From Variovorax sp. Sphag1AA (lineage in GTDB: Bacteria; Pseudomonadota; Gammaproteobacteria; Burkholderiales; Burkholderiaceae_C): DNA of 64,000 bases. The position numbers and the translations under genes were made by a program. The notes beneath the pieces were generated by a model. The model ran no database searches. It saw nothing but the letters and a program-made list of their open reading frames with translations, and was not told the DNA's origin. Shown in pieces: positions 1 to 8,355 of this stretch. The stretch lies in NCBI RefSeq assembly GCF_014192575.1, contig NZ_JACHYC010000001.1:744001-808000 (forward strand), read 5' to 3'. How positions within the stretch are numbered: position 1 is the stretch's first letter; every line of letters begins with the position of its first letter.

Positions 1-2
1 TG

Positions 3-1394
3 GCTTGTCTTTTATCTGTGCACTTTAGATCGCAGAAAAAAGGCTTGCTATTTTCAATCCTTTTGCTCATTCCTCTTGGAATTTGGGACATCGACTATGT
101 TCTTGGGCAGCAATCACACTTGGCAAACACCGTTCTTGCACTGGGCTTCGTCATTCTGACTTATCGATGGATTGAGGATAAAAATAAACTCTTCCTGCTT
201 ATCGGGTGCGCTTGCTTATTTCTGATCACTTCAGAGTCGCCGATCAGAGGACTATTGGTGCTTGTGCCAGTTGCCATTGCAATTGCCTTGGTTGCTGACG
301 TGAAGGCTCTGCCAGCAGCTGCCGTCGGCACGTCTACCACCTTCTTGCTGGCCTATGCTGCAAACAATCTGCTAACCAGACTCCGTCCAATTTCCCTGGA
401 CTACTCCAGCAAGATTGCGCTAACCCCACTGAATATGCTGGTGCCTCACCTTAGGGTGACGAGTCGCGAAGCGCTCGAATCGATTTCACATTGGAAAGCG
501 GTCGGACAAGGAGATTTATCATTTTTTGGCTCCATTGCCTTTGCATCTGGACGCCTGCTGTATTTTTGCTTTATCCTTTTTGCCCTATGGGGCGTGCTGA
601 AGCTGGCAGCACTTTCTTACAAAAGAATTGCAAATGGATTTCGCTCGAGTATCGAGCCCAACGGCCGTCCTAATCACTTTGTTTTATTAGCCGCCACATT
701 GGGAATGATTGTCGGCGCCTGCGCGGTCGCAGCACTGAATCCGAACTCTTCTCGCCACTACCTATGGGCAGTTTTTCTGATGAGATTCTGCTTTCTCGCG
801 GCAATCTATGACCTGATCGCGAAAAGAGTAACGGCAAGATTTTCAGGCGTCATTATTTTGTTGTTGACTTTGTTTTTTTCATCCTGGTTCATTGACTTGA
901 TTGCTCGAAATTGGAATTTCCAGGGACCTCAGGGCGTTTTCAACTCGAAAGAAACCCGCTATCGATACGAAACGCCTTACGAGGATGTAATCAGATCTCA
1001 CATAGAACTGAATCCACCTGAGGCTGTTCAACAAATCGATGAATATCTCAAGAAAACTAAAACTCGAAACGTATATGGCGCGAATTTCTGGAGGATGATG
1101 CCGCTCAATACGGTACTCGAGGATGTCAACGCGCAAAATCTCAAGTTTAAAGACGGGGAAATTTTCACTCCTGATTGGCTGGATAGGCCTAGCTGGGCAT
1201 GCGCTGAAGGAGACGTTTTGTACTACCTGAAGAACGATCCAACGGATATGGCTATCAAGGAGAAGCTGAAAGTTACCGGAGGGACTGAAATTCGCGACGG
1301 TGACGGTTACTCCCTTTGGCGCGGCCCGCGCGTCTGGAAAGACTCTCCGACAGCCAATTGTTCAAATACTGCTGCTGCCCGGCCCACGCCTTGA
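3..1394 (+). CDS. Multi-span membrane protein, 5'-partial
   Basis: Integral membrane protein of unknown function, incomplete at its 5' end. The frame is open to the left window edge, and the first start-like codon inside the window (GTG at 18) need not be the true start. About eight hydrophobic segments fill roughly residues 10-300. A soluble C-terminal region of about 150 residues with a Pro/Ala tail follows. The layout resembles membrane proteins of surface-polysaccharide loci (polymerase or family-39 glycosyltransferase type), but no diagnostic motif is visible. Codon use is clearly more AT-rich than in the rest of the window, which suggests horizontal acquisition. Confidence 0.7.
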   Translation, partial: ACLLSVHFRSQKKGLLFSILLLIPLGIWDIDYVLGQQSHLANTVLALGFVILTYRWIEDKNKLFLLIGCACLFLITSESPIRGLLVLVPVAIAIALVADVKALPAAAVGTSTTFLLAYAANNLLTRLRPISLDYSSKIALTPLNMLVPHLRVTSREALESISHWKAVGQGDLSFFGSIAFASGRLLYFCFILFALWGVLKLAALSYKRIANGFRSSIEPNGRPNHFVLLAATLGMIVGACAVAALNPNSSRHYLWAVFLMRFCFLAAIYDLIAKRVTARFSGVIILLLTLFFSSWFIDLIARNWNFQGPQGVFNSKETRYRYETPYEDVIRSHIELNPPEAVQQIDEYLKKTKTRNVYGANFWRMMPLNTVLEDVNAQNLKFKDGEIFTPDWLDRPSWACAEGDVLYYLKNDPTDMAIKEKLKVTGGTEIRDGDGYSLWRGPRVWKDSPTANCSNTAAARPTP

Positions 1395-2216
1395 GGCCTG
1401 GACAGAGAGAGGGAGACTGAGGGGAGGGCAGCCGCAGTTCCAGGTGAAGCGGTCCCCGAAACTCTCTTCGAGCTTCGCGTCTCGCGATTTCGCGAGACAG
1501 GTCGGGGTTGGCAGCGACGGTTGCGTCGCAGTCCGTCACGTTAGGCCTCCGCCCAAAGAAGAAGTCTGAGTCATGCGGCACTCAGCGTCACGGGGCCAGC
1601 GAGCGCCGGTTCAGTCATTGCGTTTCAGCGCCGCATGTACCTAGGCGGCTGTCAGACTTGCGACCGCGGTCGCCGCAGTTTGGACATGAGGCGCTCGATA
1701 TCCGCCGTGCTTGCCGGGACGAGCACACGCAGCACTTTTGCATTGCGCCGGGCGGTGCCAGGCCGCACACCGGTCCGCGACCGAGCTCATTGTGTCGATC
1801 CTGATCCGTACTTTCCAGCGAGATCAGCCGCTCGGGTTTGAGCAGTGGCCAGAAGTCAGCAGACAGCAAATGCCAACTCGAGAAAGTTCTTTTGAATCAA
1901 TGAGTTAGCAAATTCAGTTGGTAGATTTGGCAGCCCGGCTCAAGAAAAAGACAAGTTGCGAAACCTCTGACCGAAGGGCGAACATAGAAACCTGCCGAAC
2001 AGGAGGCGTGGATTCGGGCGGGAAGGGGAGGCAATCTTGCGAATCGCCAATGAACTTCTCTCGCCAAGATAGAAATCTGCTTCCAGCTTCAGCAGAGAAC
2101 TTCCGAATCTCCTGCGACGACGGGTCACCCGTTGACTGAGGCGGAACCTCCAGACGCAGGTGCTCTACCGCGCTATTCAGATCGAAAGAACTTGCCAATG
2201 CATGGCTTGCAACGTG
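1395..2216. other. Gene-poor gap, possible gene remnant
   Basis: About 820 bp with no convincing gene. Short frames exist on both strands, but none has a Shine-Dalgarno sequence with a recognisable protein. The best candidate is a minus-strand frame at 1914-2198 (94 aa) with balanced composition in its first 60 residues and no family resemblance I can name. It could be a small hypothetical gene or a remnant. Base composition changes here from the AT-rich upstream gene to the GC-rich backbone. Confidence 0.4.
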
Positions 2217-2789
2217 TCAATCCTCCGCCTGACGCTGGCTTCGCCGCCTTCTTGGCATCTTGCGGGAATCAGGAAAGTGCCGGAAAAAGTCGCCCGGTTG
2301 AACAGCCAACGCCTCAAGGATGCGAACCAACTGCGTGAACGTGGGGTTTCGCTCGCCACGCTCGAGTCCGCTCATGTAGCTGCGCGCCAAGCCCGCGTGA
2401 CGGGCAAACCCTTCCTGCGTGAAGCCCGCATGCTGACGTTCGGCACGTACGGCCGCACCAAGGATCTCGCGATCGGTTGCGTCCTTCATGAGCACTGCGG
2501 GTAGCGTGACCTGTCTAACCGCATGATCGGGGCCTCGAAGGTCGCGGAGCCGGAAGTCACGGAAGAACTCACTTGGATGCGCTCCTAGGCCCGCGAGCAC
2601 AACCATGAGCTTGGCGAAGGTGAGATTGTGCTCACCTCGCTCGATGCCGCCCATGTAGCCCCGGTCGATGCCCGCAAGTCTGGCGAAATCTTCCTGTGTG
2701 ATTTCCAGGTCCATGCGCCCCTTGCGAATAGCCGTCGCTAGCATCTTCACGTGATCTTCTTCGCCAACTTGGCCCGTCCCTGAGTTCAT
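2217..2789 (-). CDS. Tandem double-HTH XRE family regulator
   Basis: Cytoplasmic DNA-binding protein of 190 aa made of two XRE (Cro/C1-type) helix-turn-helix domains, at about residues 16-70 and 112-166. Each shows the family pattern: Q-E-x-F-A-x-x-A-G recognition-helix entry, Y-M-x-G-x-E-R-G-E, then N-x-T-F followed by a leucine-rich helix. Most XRE regulators carry one such domain, so this is an internal duplication. A basic tail ends the protein. It is divergent from the gene at 3069 across an AT-rich 280-bp gap that probably holds its operator. The start is uncertain: the ATG at 2789 lacks a clear ribosome site, and a GTG or ATG about 14 codons inside is possible. Confidence 0.85.
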   Translation of the reverse strand: MNSGTGQVGEEDHVKMLATAIRKGRMDLEITQEDFARLAGIDRGYMGGIERGEHNLTFAKLMVVLAGLGAHPSEFFRDFRLRDLRGPDHAVRQVTLPAVLMKDATDREILGAAVRAERQHAGFTQEGFARHAGLARSYMSGLERGERNPTFTQLVRILEALAVQPGDFFRHFPDSRKMPRRRRSQRQAED

Positions 2790-3068
2790 CGCGCGAATGC
2801 TCGCGTCGCTGCTCGTAAAACACCACGCTTAAGATCGCCACCTAAATTAACTCCACCCTCTCTAAATACACGGGATATGATTAACATCAGAACATGTGGC
2901 TGGAGTTGCGATGAAAGGTGAAGGTGGGGCTGCGGCAGGCGGCCGGTTGTGACCCTGACGCGAAGTTAAGGTCAAAAAGACAGTATCTGCCGAAAAGACC
3001 GCCGCGCCCTCCAATCGAGTGCTGCATAGGTGTGAACCCTCTGCATTGAATACAGGCAGGAAGATCCG
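2790..3068. promoter_or_regulatory. Divergent promoter region
   Basis: Gap between the minus-strand XRE gene and the plus-strand gene at 3069. It has a distinctly AT-rich core at about 2840-2900, in contrast to its GC-rich surroundings. I infer that both divergent promoters, and probably the XRE operator, lie here. No exact -35/-10 pair is claimed. Confidence 0.4.
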
Positions 3069-3968
3069 ATGACCGACCTCAACATCATGCTGGAGCGAAT
3101 GGGCGCACTGCTGATAGCGGGCGACTACCTGAAGGACCTGGTTCGTGTGATTCGCCAGCGTCCCGGACGGATGAACGCACCGCTACGGAGAATCTTGGCG
3201 GAGCTGGAGTTCGCGCTGGCGAACTTTCCGACCCAAGAAGACCTGAGGAGCCTTGTTGCCGTGGCGGACGATCCCGAGGAGGTCACTGCATCGAACGGCC
3301 AGGCCGTGCCCGATGCAAGCATGCAGGGCAAAGTCGCAAAGCTTGAAAAGGACGTGGCCGAGATCCGTTTGCACATCGCCAGCCTTGATGAGGCGTTCAA
3401 CCTGCTCGCGTGGGACGGACGTCGCTACCAATCGCAGATTGAAGGTTTGCTCGAAGAAATCGACGCACTGGCGGAAAAAATCCCTTGTGAATCTTCAGCG
3501 GTGGCCGCGATCGGAGAGGTCGCCGTACCCCAGCCCCAGGACGGTTCGACGGTCGGTCTCGAGGTGCGCGAGGACATCGGTCCGGAGCCGCGGCGCGAGG
3601 GGCAAGACCCCTTAAGAGCGCTGGTGCGAGACGGTGTTCTCCTCGAGGCCTCTGAATTCATTAAGGCGACGAGTCTGACCAAACGTGCGCTGAGTGGCGC
3701 CGTGCGAGCGCGTCGTCTGTTTGCGGTCGAACTCGACGACGACAAGTTCTACCCCGCCTTCTATGCGGATGCGAGCCTTGACCGCAAAAAGCTCGGGGCG
3801 GTGTGCAGGATCCTCGGCGACCTCTCTGGCGCTTACAAGATGTACTTTTTCCAAAGACGTTGGCCGTCCTTGGCCGGGCGGTCGCCGCTCGAGGCGCTCA
3901 AGGAGGGCGCACTGCGGCAGGTGCGCAGCGCCGCGAGACATTTCCACGCGCAGCTGACCTGTCCTTGA
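3069..3968 (+). CDS. Hypothetical protein with DUF2384-like C-terminus
   Basis: Protein of 299 aa with three visible parts. An N-terminal helical segment spans about 1-70. A coiled-coil-like region spans about 90-150, followed by a low-complexity linker. The C-terminal module spans about 190-296 and begins like a small winged-helix or excisionase-type domain (LTKRALSGAVRARRLFAVE). It ends in a segment resembling the toxin-binding region of Xre/MbcA/ParS-type antitoxins: FYPAFYAD, ILGDLSGAYKMYFF, then a SLAGRSPLEAL turn. That C-terminal pattern recurs in orphan Burkholderiales proteins. A ribosome site (AGGAAG) precedes the ATG. It heads a same-strand run of small genes. Function is unknown; an antitoxin-like or regulatory role is inference. 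Confidence 0.7.
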   Translation: MTDLNIMLERMGALLIAGDYLKDLVRVIRQRPGRMNAPLRRILAELEFALANFPTQEDLRSLVAVADDPEEVTASNGQAVPDASMQGKVAKLEKDVAEIRLHIASLDEAFNLLAWDGRRYQSQIEGLLEEIDALAEKIPCESSAVAAIGEVAVPQPQDGSTVGLEVREDIGPEPRREGQDPLRALVRDGVLLEASEFIKATSLTKRALSGAVRARRLFAVELDDDKFYPAFYADASLDRKKLGAVCRILGDLSGAYKMYFFQRRWPSLAGRSPLEALKEGALRQVRSAARHFHAQLTCP

Positions 3969-3990
3969 CCACTGGCACGAAGGAACTCGC

Positions 3991-4473
3991 ATGATCTCGA
4001 TGGATGAACTCCAACACCGATTTCCCTACCAGTTCGAAGGCGAGAACATCGGATACGAGTCGTACCGCGGCTGGCTTCCGATCCTGGCCGACGCGTGCGA
4101 ACGAATCGACGCGGTTCTGGTGGACAAGCGTGACTTTCATTGGATGCAGATCAAGGAGAAGTTCGGCGGCGCCAGGCTCTACTACCAGCTCGGGACCTCG
4201 AAGCGCACCATCGTCGACGTTCAAGTCAGCGAAAGTGTCACAACGGTCAAAACACCCACCCGTCGAGGCGACCCGATGGCGGAAGCCATCGACGCGATCG
4301 TCGATGAGGCCGAGCTGCGCACGAAGACTTCATGCATCGTGTGCGGCGCTCAGGCTGAGACAGCTGCTTACGACGGCTATCTCATGACGCTATGCCAAGC
4401 CCACCAGTACCCGGGCCAAGGAACACGTCAGGCGTTCTTCAAGTGGCTGAACAAGGTGCTCAGCGCCGACTGA
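3991..4473 (+). CDS. Hypothetical protein with C-terminal Cys/His cluster
   Basis: Protein of 160 aa of a family seen in phage and accessory regions. A GWLPILADAC-type helix is followed by FHWMQIKEKFGGARLYYQ, the characteristic core. The C-terminal half holds a probable zinc-binding cluster: C-x-x-C in SCIVCG, then C-x-x-H in LCQAH. I know no biochemical function for it. It lies 22 bp after the preceding gene and 24 bp before the next, so the three are probably co-transcribed. A purine-rich ribosome site (AAGGAA) precedes the ATG. Confidence is high that it is a real gene and low on role. Confidence 0.7.
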   Translation: MISMDELQHRFPYQFEGENIGYESYRGWLPILADACERIDAVLVDKRDFHWMQIKEKFGGARLYYQLGTSKRTIVDVQVSESVTTVKTPTRRGDPMAEAIDAIVDEAELRTKTSCIVCGAQAETAAYDGYLMTLCQAHQYPGQGTRQAFFKWLNKVLSAD

Positions 4474-4497
4474 CCGCGGATGCCCGCATAGATCAGC

Positions 4498-4980
4498 ATG
4501 AACACTGTGATTCGCATCTTGTTTCTGGACTTCGATGGAGTCCTTCATCGTCCCAACTGCTTGTCTGAGGACCAGTTGGTCCACTTGCCGCACCTCGAAA
4601 AGCTGCTTCAGGACCATGCAGACGTCCGACTGGTCATCTCAAGTTCATGGCGCGTCATGCGTTCCGTTGATAGCGCTCTGAGCGCCTTTCCGCACGGCTT
4701 GCGTCAACGAGTCATTGGCGACACACCCGTGCTTCGAGCTGAGGGGGGCCAGTGGCATCGGCAACGAGAGTGCGAGGCATGGCTGAAGGAGCATGCGCCG
4801 GCTGCGATCTGGCTGGGAATCGATGACGAAGCCCAGCTCTTTGAGCCCGGAAAGGCCGTGATCTGTAACCCCGCCCTCGGACTCGCAGACCCAAAAGTGC
4901 GTTCGGAAATCGAACAATGGTTGGTCGCGACAGATCCGTCGCCTTCCAGCTCTGTGGGGGATCCCGGAGGCCCGAGGTGA
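4498..4980 (+). CDS. HAD domain protein (HAD_SAK_2-like)
   Basis: Small HAD-superfamily protein of 160 aa. Motif I is at residues 8-14 (FLDFDGV, with both catalytic aspartates). The motif II region has a serine-rich VISSSWR at about residue 45. Motif IV is a late aspartate pair (IDDEAQLF) at about residue 106. This compact form matches the HAD domain of Swiss-Army-Knife RNA repair proteins (HAD_SAK_2), which also occurs alone as here. HAD proteins are usually phosphatases or phosphotransferases; the substrate cannot be inferred. The last 15 residues are low-complexity. It is the third gene of a tight same-strand run. Confidence 0.8.
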   Translation: MNTVIRILFLDFDGVLHRPNCLSEDQLVHLPHLEKLLQDHADVRLVISSSWRVMRSVDSALSAFPHGLRQRVIGDTPVLRAEGGQWHRQRECEAWLKEHAPAAIWLGIDDEAQLFEPGKAVICNPALGLADPKVRSEIEQWLVATDPSPSSSVGDPGGPR

Positions 4981-5038
4981 CGAACAGTGGGCTTCAGGCT
5001 GACGCGACGAATGAGCCGTCTGCGAGGGAGAGCACCAG

Positions 5039-5257
5039 ATGACAATGCGCGAGCGACGCCAAGCAACGGAATGTGCTGGCGAGGTATTGAGAGATCGGGC
5101 CGCCGGCGCGCTGGAGCAGAAGACACCTTTCCGCGTCAACGCCGCTCGACGAATCCGAGTCTTGATCGAGGAGGGATTGGCATCCGGACCTGCGCGGCAA
5201 GACACCGAGGATGACGAAATAGAGCTTCTGGCTATCGCGCGCGGCCACAGCGATTGA
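5039..5257 (+). CDS. Small ParD-antitoxin-like protein
   Basis: Possible protein of 72 aa, preceded by a good ribosome site (GGGAGAG about 6 bp before the ATG). The C-terminal half (IRVLIEEGLASGPARQDTED) resembles the C-terminal arm of ParD-type antitoxins, where an L-I-E-E-G-x-x-S-G-P-A segment binds the ParE toxin. The N-terminal half does not show a clear ribbon-helix-helix. No ParE-like toxin frame follows in the next 100 bp, so it would be an orphan or a remnant. The family assignment rests on this short segment only. Confidence 0.5.
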   Translation: MTMRERRQATECAGEVLRDRAAGALEQKTPFRVNAARRIRVLIEEGLASGPARQDTEDDEIELLAIARGHSD

Positions 5258-5354
5258 TGTGTGGCCAATTGCCAGTCGCGGTTGGCGTTCGGTTCTCTGG
5301 CTGGGCTTCCGCAGTCGGGCTCGCCACTGGCTGTGCGCGCTGCGAGCGACTACC

Positions 5355-5585
5355 ATGGGCGACGTGGCCAAGACGAAAACCCGATCCACACTGAACCGCG
5401 CGGCACGCGAGATTGCGACGCTTGCAGAATCCGTTCTTGGAAGTCGTGCTGCCGCGCTGCAGTGGCTGGCCGCACCCGCCCTCGGATTGGATGGCCAAAG
5501 ACCCATCGATCTACTCGACACGCCGCTCGGCGTCGAAGCCGTGAGGGTATACCTTGTGCGGATCGATCACGGGGTCTACACATAG
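5355..5585 (+). CDS. Short DUF2384 (Xre/MbcA/ParS) antitoxin-like protein
   Basis: Protein of 76 aa consisting almost wholly of the C-terminal toxin-binding domain of Xre/MbcA/ParS antitoxins (DUF2384). The domain pattern is clear: a helix, then VLGSRAAALQWLAAPALGL, GQRPIDLLDT, and a final GVYT. Full-length members carry an N-terminal DNA-binding domain that is absent here. The frame extends upstream, but the homologous part begins near this ATG. No RES-domain toxin is encoded next to it, so it is either an orphan antitoxin or the remnant of a RES-Xre pair. Confidence 0.7.
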   Translation: MGDVAKTKTRSTLNRAAREIATLAESVLGSRAAALQWLAAPALGLDGQRPIDLLDTPLGVEAVRVYLVRIDHGVYT

Positions 5586-5683
5586 CTCAAGGGCCTCGCT
5601 CTGCCCACGCCACTCTGCACCCGAGCGGCGAACCCGCACTCGCTGCTTGCGGTCTGCAATCGCTGTGAACAACAATATTCCTC

Positions 5684-5923
5684 ATGGCGCACAGCGACGA
5701 ACCGATGCATGCGATCTCTCTGGCACCCGTGAACGTGCGTGCGATAGCCGAGAGCACGCACCATTGCATGGCGTCCGAAGGTTTTGAGCAGTCCGTTCGG
5801 CGCGAAGTATTTAACGAAGAATACAAGCAATGGCTCGAGGAGCAGAACATCGACTTCAAACGCGACGGGCTATGGTGCGCAGGCCTAGTCGCTTGGCTTG
5901 CCCCAACCGGCACCACAGGTTGA
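5684..5923 (+). CDS. Small hypothetical protein
   Basis: Frame of 79 aa (or 72 aa from an ATG at 5705) without a clear ribosome site. The middle (IAESTHHCMASEGFEQS) faintly recalls VbhA-type antitoxins of Fic proteins, but the following sequence does not continue that pattern, so I do not assign the family. Position and strand continue the run of small genes that starts at 3069. It may be a gene fragment. Confidence 0.4.
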   Translation: MAHSDEPMHAISLAPVNVRAIAESTHHCMASEGFEQSVRREVFNEEYKQWLEEQNIDFKRDGLWCAGLVAWLAPTGTTG

Positions 5924-6451
5924 CTTAGGAGGAGTGCCCCCGGACCACGGCTTGGAAAAGCTGTTTGGCACAGGTTCGAGGACAGGCTAGTGCCAGTTGC
6001 TAACTCCCCTGACTGGCTGTGTCCTACAGCCAGGATTCGGCACTCGTCAGCCTGCTTCGCGGCGTGTGCGGTAGTTCAGAGGTGCCTCGCGGGCCGTCAG
6101 CTTCGGGGCCCGCTTCCGACCTTCCCCGAAGCGACTGCGCATTGCGGCTCCGTGCCCTAAGCCGCCCTCCGCCCTTCATTCGAAGCAGATGTTCGTCAAA
6201 GCATCTCACAGGCTCGGGTGGCGCAACGGGAGAGCCAGTTCCAGACGGCAACCCGGCGCTACATGCCACATGGGCGACCAAGTGAGGCCATCTTTCCGTC
6301 GGGGCGCCCATTGAACGACAATAGCGGGCGGACCGGTCCATTTAAAGGGCAGGTTCGTTTTCCGGCGATCGGCTGGTTTCGCGCCACAGCGCATGTTTGT
6401 TGTGACTCTGGGACTCCCCGCTTCGTTTTTTTGTTTGAACAGGGTTCCTCA
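5924..6451. other. Gene-less stretch upstream of RRM gene
   Basis: About 530 bp without a supported gene. It holds a strong hairpin (6013-6033) and the promoter and leader of the RRM gene. The last 90 bp before that ATG are T-rich, consistent with a long untranslated leader as found on cold-induced RNA-binding protein genes. The long frame running through this region into the RRM gene is not needed to explain the protein. Confidence 0.5.
6013..6033. other. Perfect 8-bp hairpin
   Basis: CTGGCTGT and ACAGCCAG form a perfect 8-bp stem around the 5-nt loop GTCCT. No T-run follows on either strand, so it is not a classic terminator. It could terminate the small-gene run upstream, or belong to a structured RNA or leader. 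Confidence 0.5.
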
Positions 6452-6796
6452 ATGGGCAAGAAACTTTACGTAGGCAACCTCGCCTACTCCGTGCGCGACA
6501 ACGATCTTCAACAGGCATTCGGCGCGTACGGTTCCGTCGCCAGCGCCAAGGTCATGATGGAGCGCGATACCGATCGCTCCAAGGGTTTTGGCTTTGTCGA
6601 GATGGGCTCCGACGCGGAAGCGCAGGCGGCCATCGAAGGTCTCAACGGTCGTTCGCTCGGCGGTCGCAACCTGACGGTGAACGAGGCCCGCCCCATGGAG
6701 CCTCGTCCCGCAGGCGGTGGCTACGGCGGTGGTAGTCGCGGCGGCGGCTACGGCGGCGGCAATCGCAGTGGCGGCGGTGGCCGCGGCGGATACTGA
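6452..6796 (+). CDS. Glycine-rich RRM RNA-binding protein
   Basis: RNA-binding protein of 114 aa. One RRM domain spans about residues 3-80, with RNP2 (KLYVGNL) at the start and RNP1 (KGFGFVEM) near residue 45. A Gly/Arg/Tyr-rich tail with GGGYGGG repeats follows. This is the architecture of bacterial cold-inducible RRM proteins related to cyanobacterial Rbp. They bind single-stranded RNA and probably act as chaperones in cold or stress. I chose the ATG at 6452 because RNP2 begins right there and the upstream in-frame sequence is not protein-like. An intrinsic terminator follows within 25 bp of the stop, so the gene is probably monocistronic. Confidence 0.93.
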   Translation: MGKKLYVGNLAYSVRDNDLQQAFGAYGSVASAKVMMERDTDRSKGFGFVEMGSDAEAQAAIEGLNGRSLGGRNLTVNEARPMEPRPAGGGYGGGSRGGGYGGGNRSGGGGRGGY

Positions 6797-6819
6797 GCGC
6801 ACCGGCGCATCAGACAAGG

Positions 6820-6841
6820 AAGCTCCCTCGGAGCTTTTCTT
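6820..6841 (+). terminator. Intrinsic terminator after RRM gene
   Basis: Stem AAGCTCC/GGAGCTT with the 3-nt loop CTC, followed by TTCTT. It lies 24 bp after the RRM stop codon. Confidence 0.8.
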
Positions 6842-6999
6842 GCGCCTTCCTGGCTCCTATTCTCGGAGTTGCGAACGAGCGGTCTCGGTGCACTCGGCCG
6901 TCGCGACGCGGTTGAACACTGTCGCCTTGGGAACCCCTTCCGCGTCCTGCTTTTTTTCCGGCGCCCTGGACGGCCAAAGCAGTCCGCGTGATCACCATC

Positions 7000-7269
7000 T
7001 CAAACTCCAGTGGGCTTTGTGCCATCGTCTCGCGCGAGCGTTTCTGGCTCATCGAGGATCGTAATGGTGACGGTCCCGGCGCCAGCAGCGATCATGGGGT
7101 CATCCTCGGTACGAGTGACGAACTGCGACTCCGGGCCGGTCATCTCGTCATGGATCTCGATGCGACACGTGCGCCCGCTAGGCAGCCGGACTCGCTCGCC
7201 CGGGCGTAGAGTTATGGTCAATGAGCGTCCTTCGAAAGAACGTTCGGAGCCATTGTCGGAATCGGTCAT
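7000..7269 (-). CDS. Small hypothetical protein
   Basis: Acidic protein of 89 aa, supported by a strong ribosome site (GGAAGGA, 4-5 bp before the ATG on the minus strand). It contains LTITLRPGERVRLPSGRTCRIEI at about residues 17-39, a short beta-rich stretch of the kind seen in small barrel proteins. I do not recognise the family. It lies 207 bp downstream of the second ParB-like gene on the same strand and may be the last member of that operon or a separate unit. Confidence 0.6.
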   Translation of the reverse strand: MTDSDNGSERSFEGRSLTITLRPGERVRLPSGRTCRIEIHDEMTGPESQFVTRTEDDPMIAAGAGTVTITILDEPETLARDDGTKPTGV

Positions 7270-7476
7270 ATTGTCCTTCCACGTTTCGTGAGCGAGGGGT
7301 ATGAACGCTTGCCGCGTGCTTGGGCCTGTGCATGATCGCAGCGGATCTGAACTCCTTCAAGTCGCTGCGTTTCCAATTGCTGCGCCGCTGAGCAGCTTCG
7401 GGCTGGCGGGGCTGCCGGCAGGAGGAGCCGGTGGCAATCACAAGACCTCATCTCCGGCGGGCCTCCATGAACAACC

Positions 7477-8355
7477 TCAGGCTTCAATCGAAGTCATCTC
7501 AATGATCTTTGAGAACTCCTCGAGGATTTCAGGGTGATTTCCCTGCATGTAACGCATGACGCGGGGGTTATCCATCAGTTTCACGATGTACCCGCGCGCC
7601 AACATCAGGTTGAGCATGTCCTCGCCGTGGGACTGCTCGGCGATCTTGTACTGCGTCAGGAGATTCGACATCTCGTTCTCCATGCGAGCGAGCTGTTCAT
7701 GCGAAAGCGCCGCATGTCGCAAAGGCTTCTTGCCTGAAACAAGCAATTCGGGTGGCGTTGCAGCAAGGAGCGCGCGCGCATAGCTTGCCGTTACGCTGTT
7801 TGCCGCGACCATCAGCTCCGCACATTCGACCTGTCGGGTCGGCTTCATTCGCCGAAGAGCAGGTGAAACCTCTGTCGAGAAATTGCGATCCTTGAGGATT
7901 TCGACCACCTCCTCGCAGATGCCGTCCAGCAGACTTCTTTTCTTCAGCAACAGGCTCACGTCGATGCACAGGCCCTTGGCGAGTTTGGCAGCGGGAATGC
8001 CGCGGTCCATCGCACGCCGGATCATCAGGTGCTCCTGAATCGTCGACAGCCGGTTCAGCCGATTGTTATAGGTGAACGTCTCGTCGTCTGTCGCCACCAG
8101 GCAGGGAACCTCGGCAATTCCCAGTTCCTTGAGGGCCTGCAGCCGCAAATGCCCATCGAGCACCAGATGATGACCAGTCTTGCGATCCACCGCGGACACC
8201 GAGAGCGGTTCGATGAGTCCGATTTCAAGAATTGAATCGCGTATCTGGCGATACTTGTGCGTTGATGTGATCCGCGGGTCCAACTTGGTCGAAGGCAAGA
8301 GCCCATCTGCTGAAATCATGAGCGGTTTCGGCAGGAAGCCAAGCTCTGCTGTCAC
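7477..8355 (-). CDS. RepB-type ParB-like partition protein
   Basis: Protein of 292 aa. An N-terminal ParB/Srx-type domain at about residues 20-95 includes the loop LVLDGHLRLQALKELG, the equivalent of the ParB nucleotide-contacting segment. A central HTH-like region follows, then a C-terminal RepB-family region (plasmid partition RepB, PF07506-like) at about 110-280. Such proteins bind centromere-like DNA. No ParA ATPase is encoded nearby, so a classical partition role is unproven. Its ATG overlaps the stop of the preceding ParB-like gene (ATGA), implying translational coupling. The recombinase-ParB-RepB order suggests the three proteins act together on one mobile element. Confidence 0.85.
   Translation of the reverse strand: MTAELGFLPKPLMISADGLLPSTKLDPRITSTHKYRQIRDSILEIGLIEPLSVSAVDRKTGHHLVLDGHLRLQALKELGIAEVPCLVATDDETFTYNNRLNRLSTIQEHLMIRRAMDRGIPAAKLAKGLCIDVSLLLKKRSLLDGICEEVVEILKDRNFSTEVSPALRRMKPTRQVECAELMVAANSVTASYARALLAATPPELLVSGKKPLRHAALSHEQLARMENEMSNLLTQYKIAEQSHGEDMLNLMLARGYIVKLMDNPRVMRYMQGNHPEILEEFSKIIEMTSIEA

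Noticed and set aside
5971..6260. tRNA-like words such as GGTTCGAG
   Set aside because: No cloverleaf can be drawn; no tRNA was found in the window.
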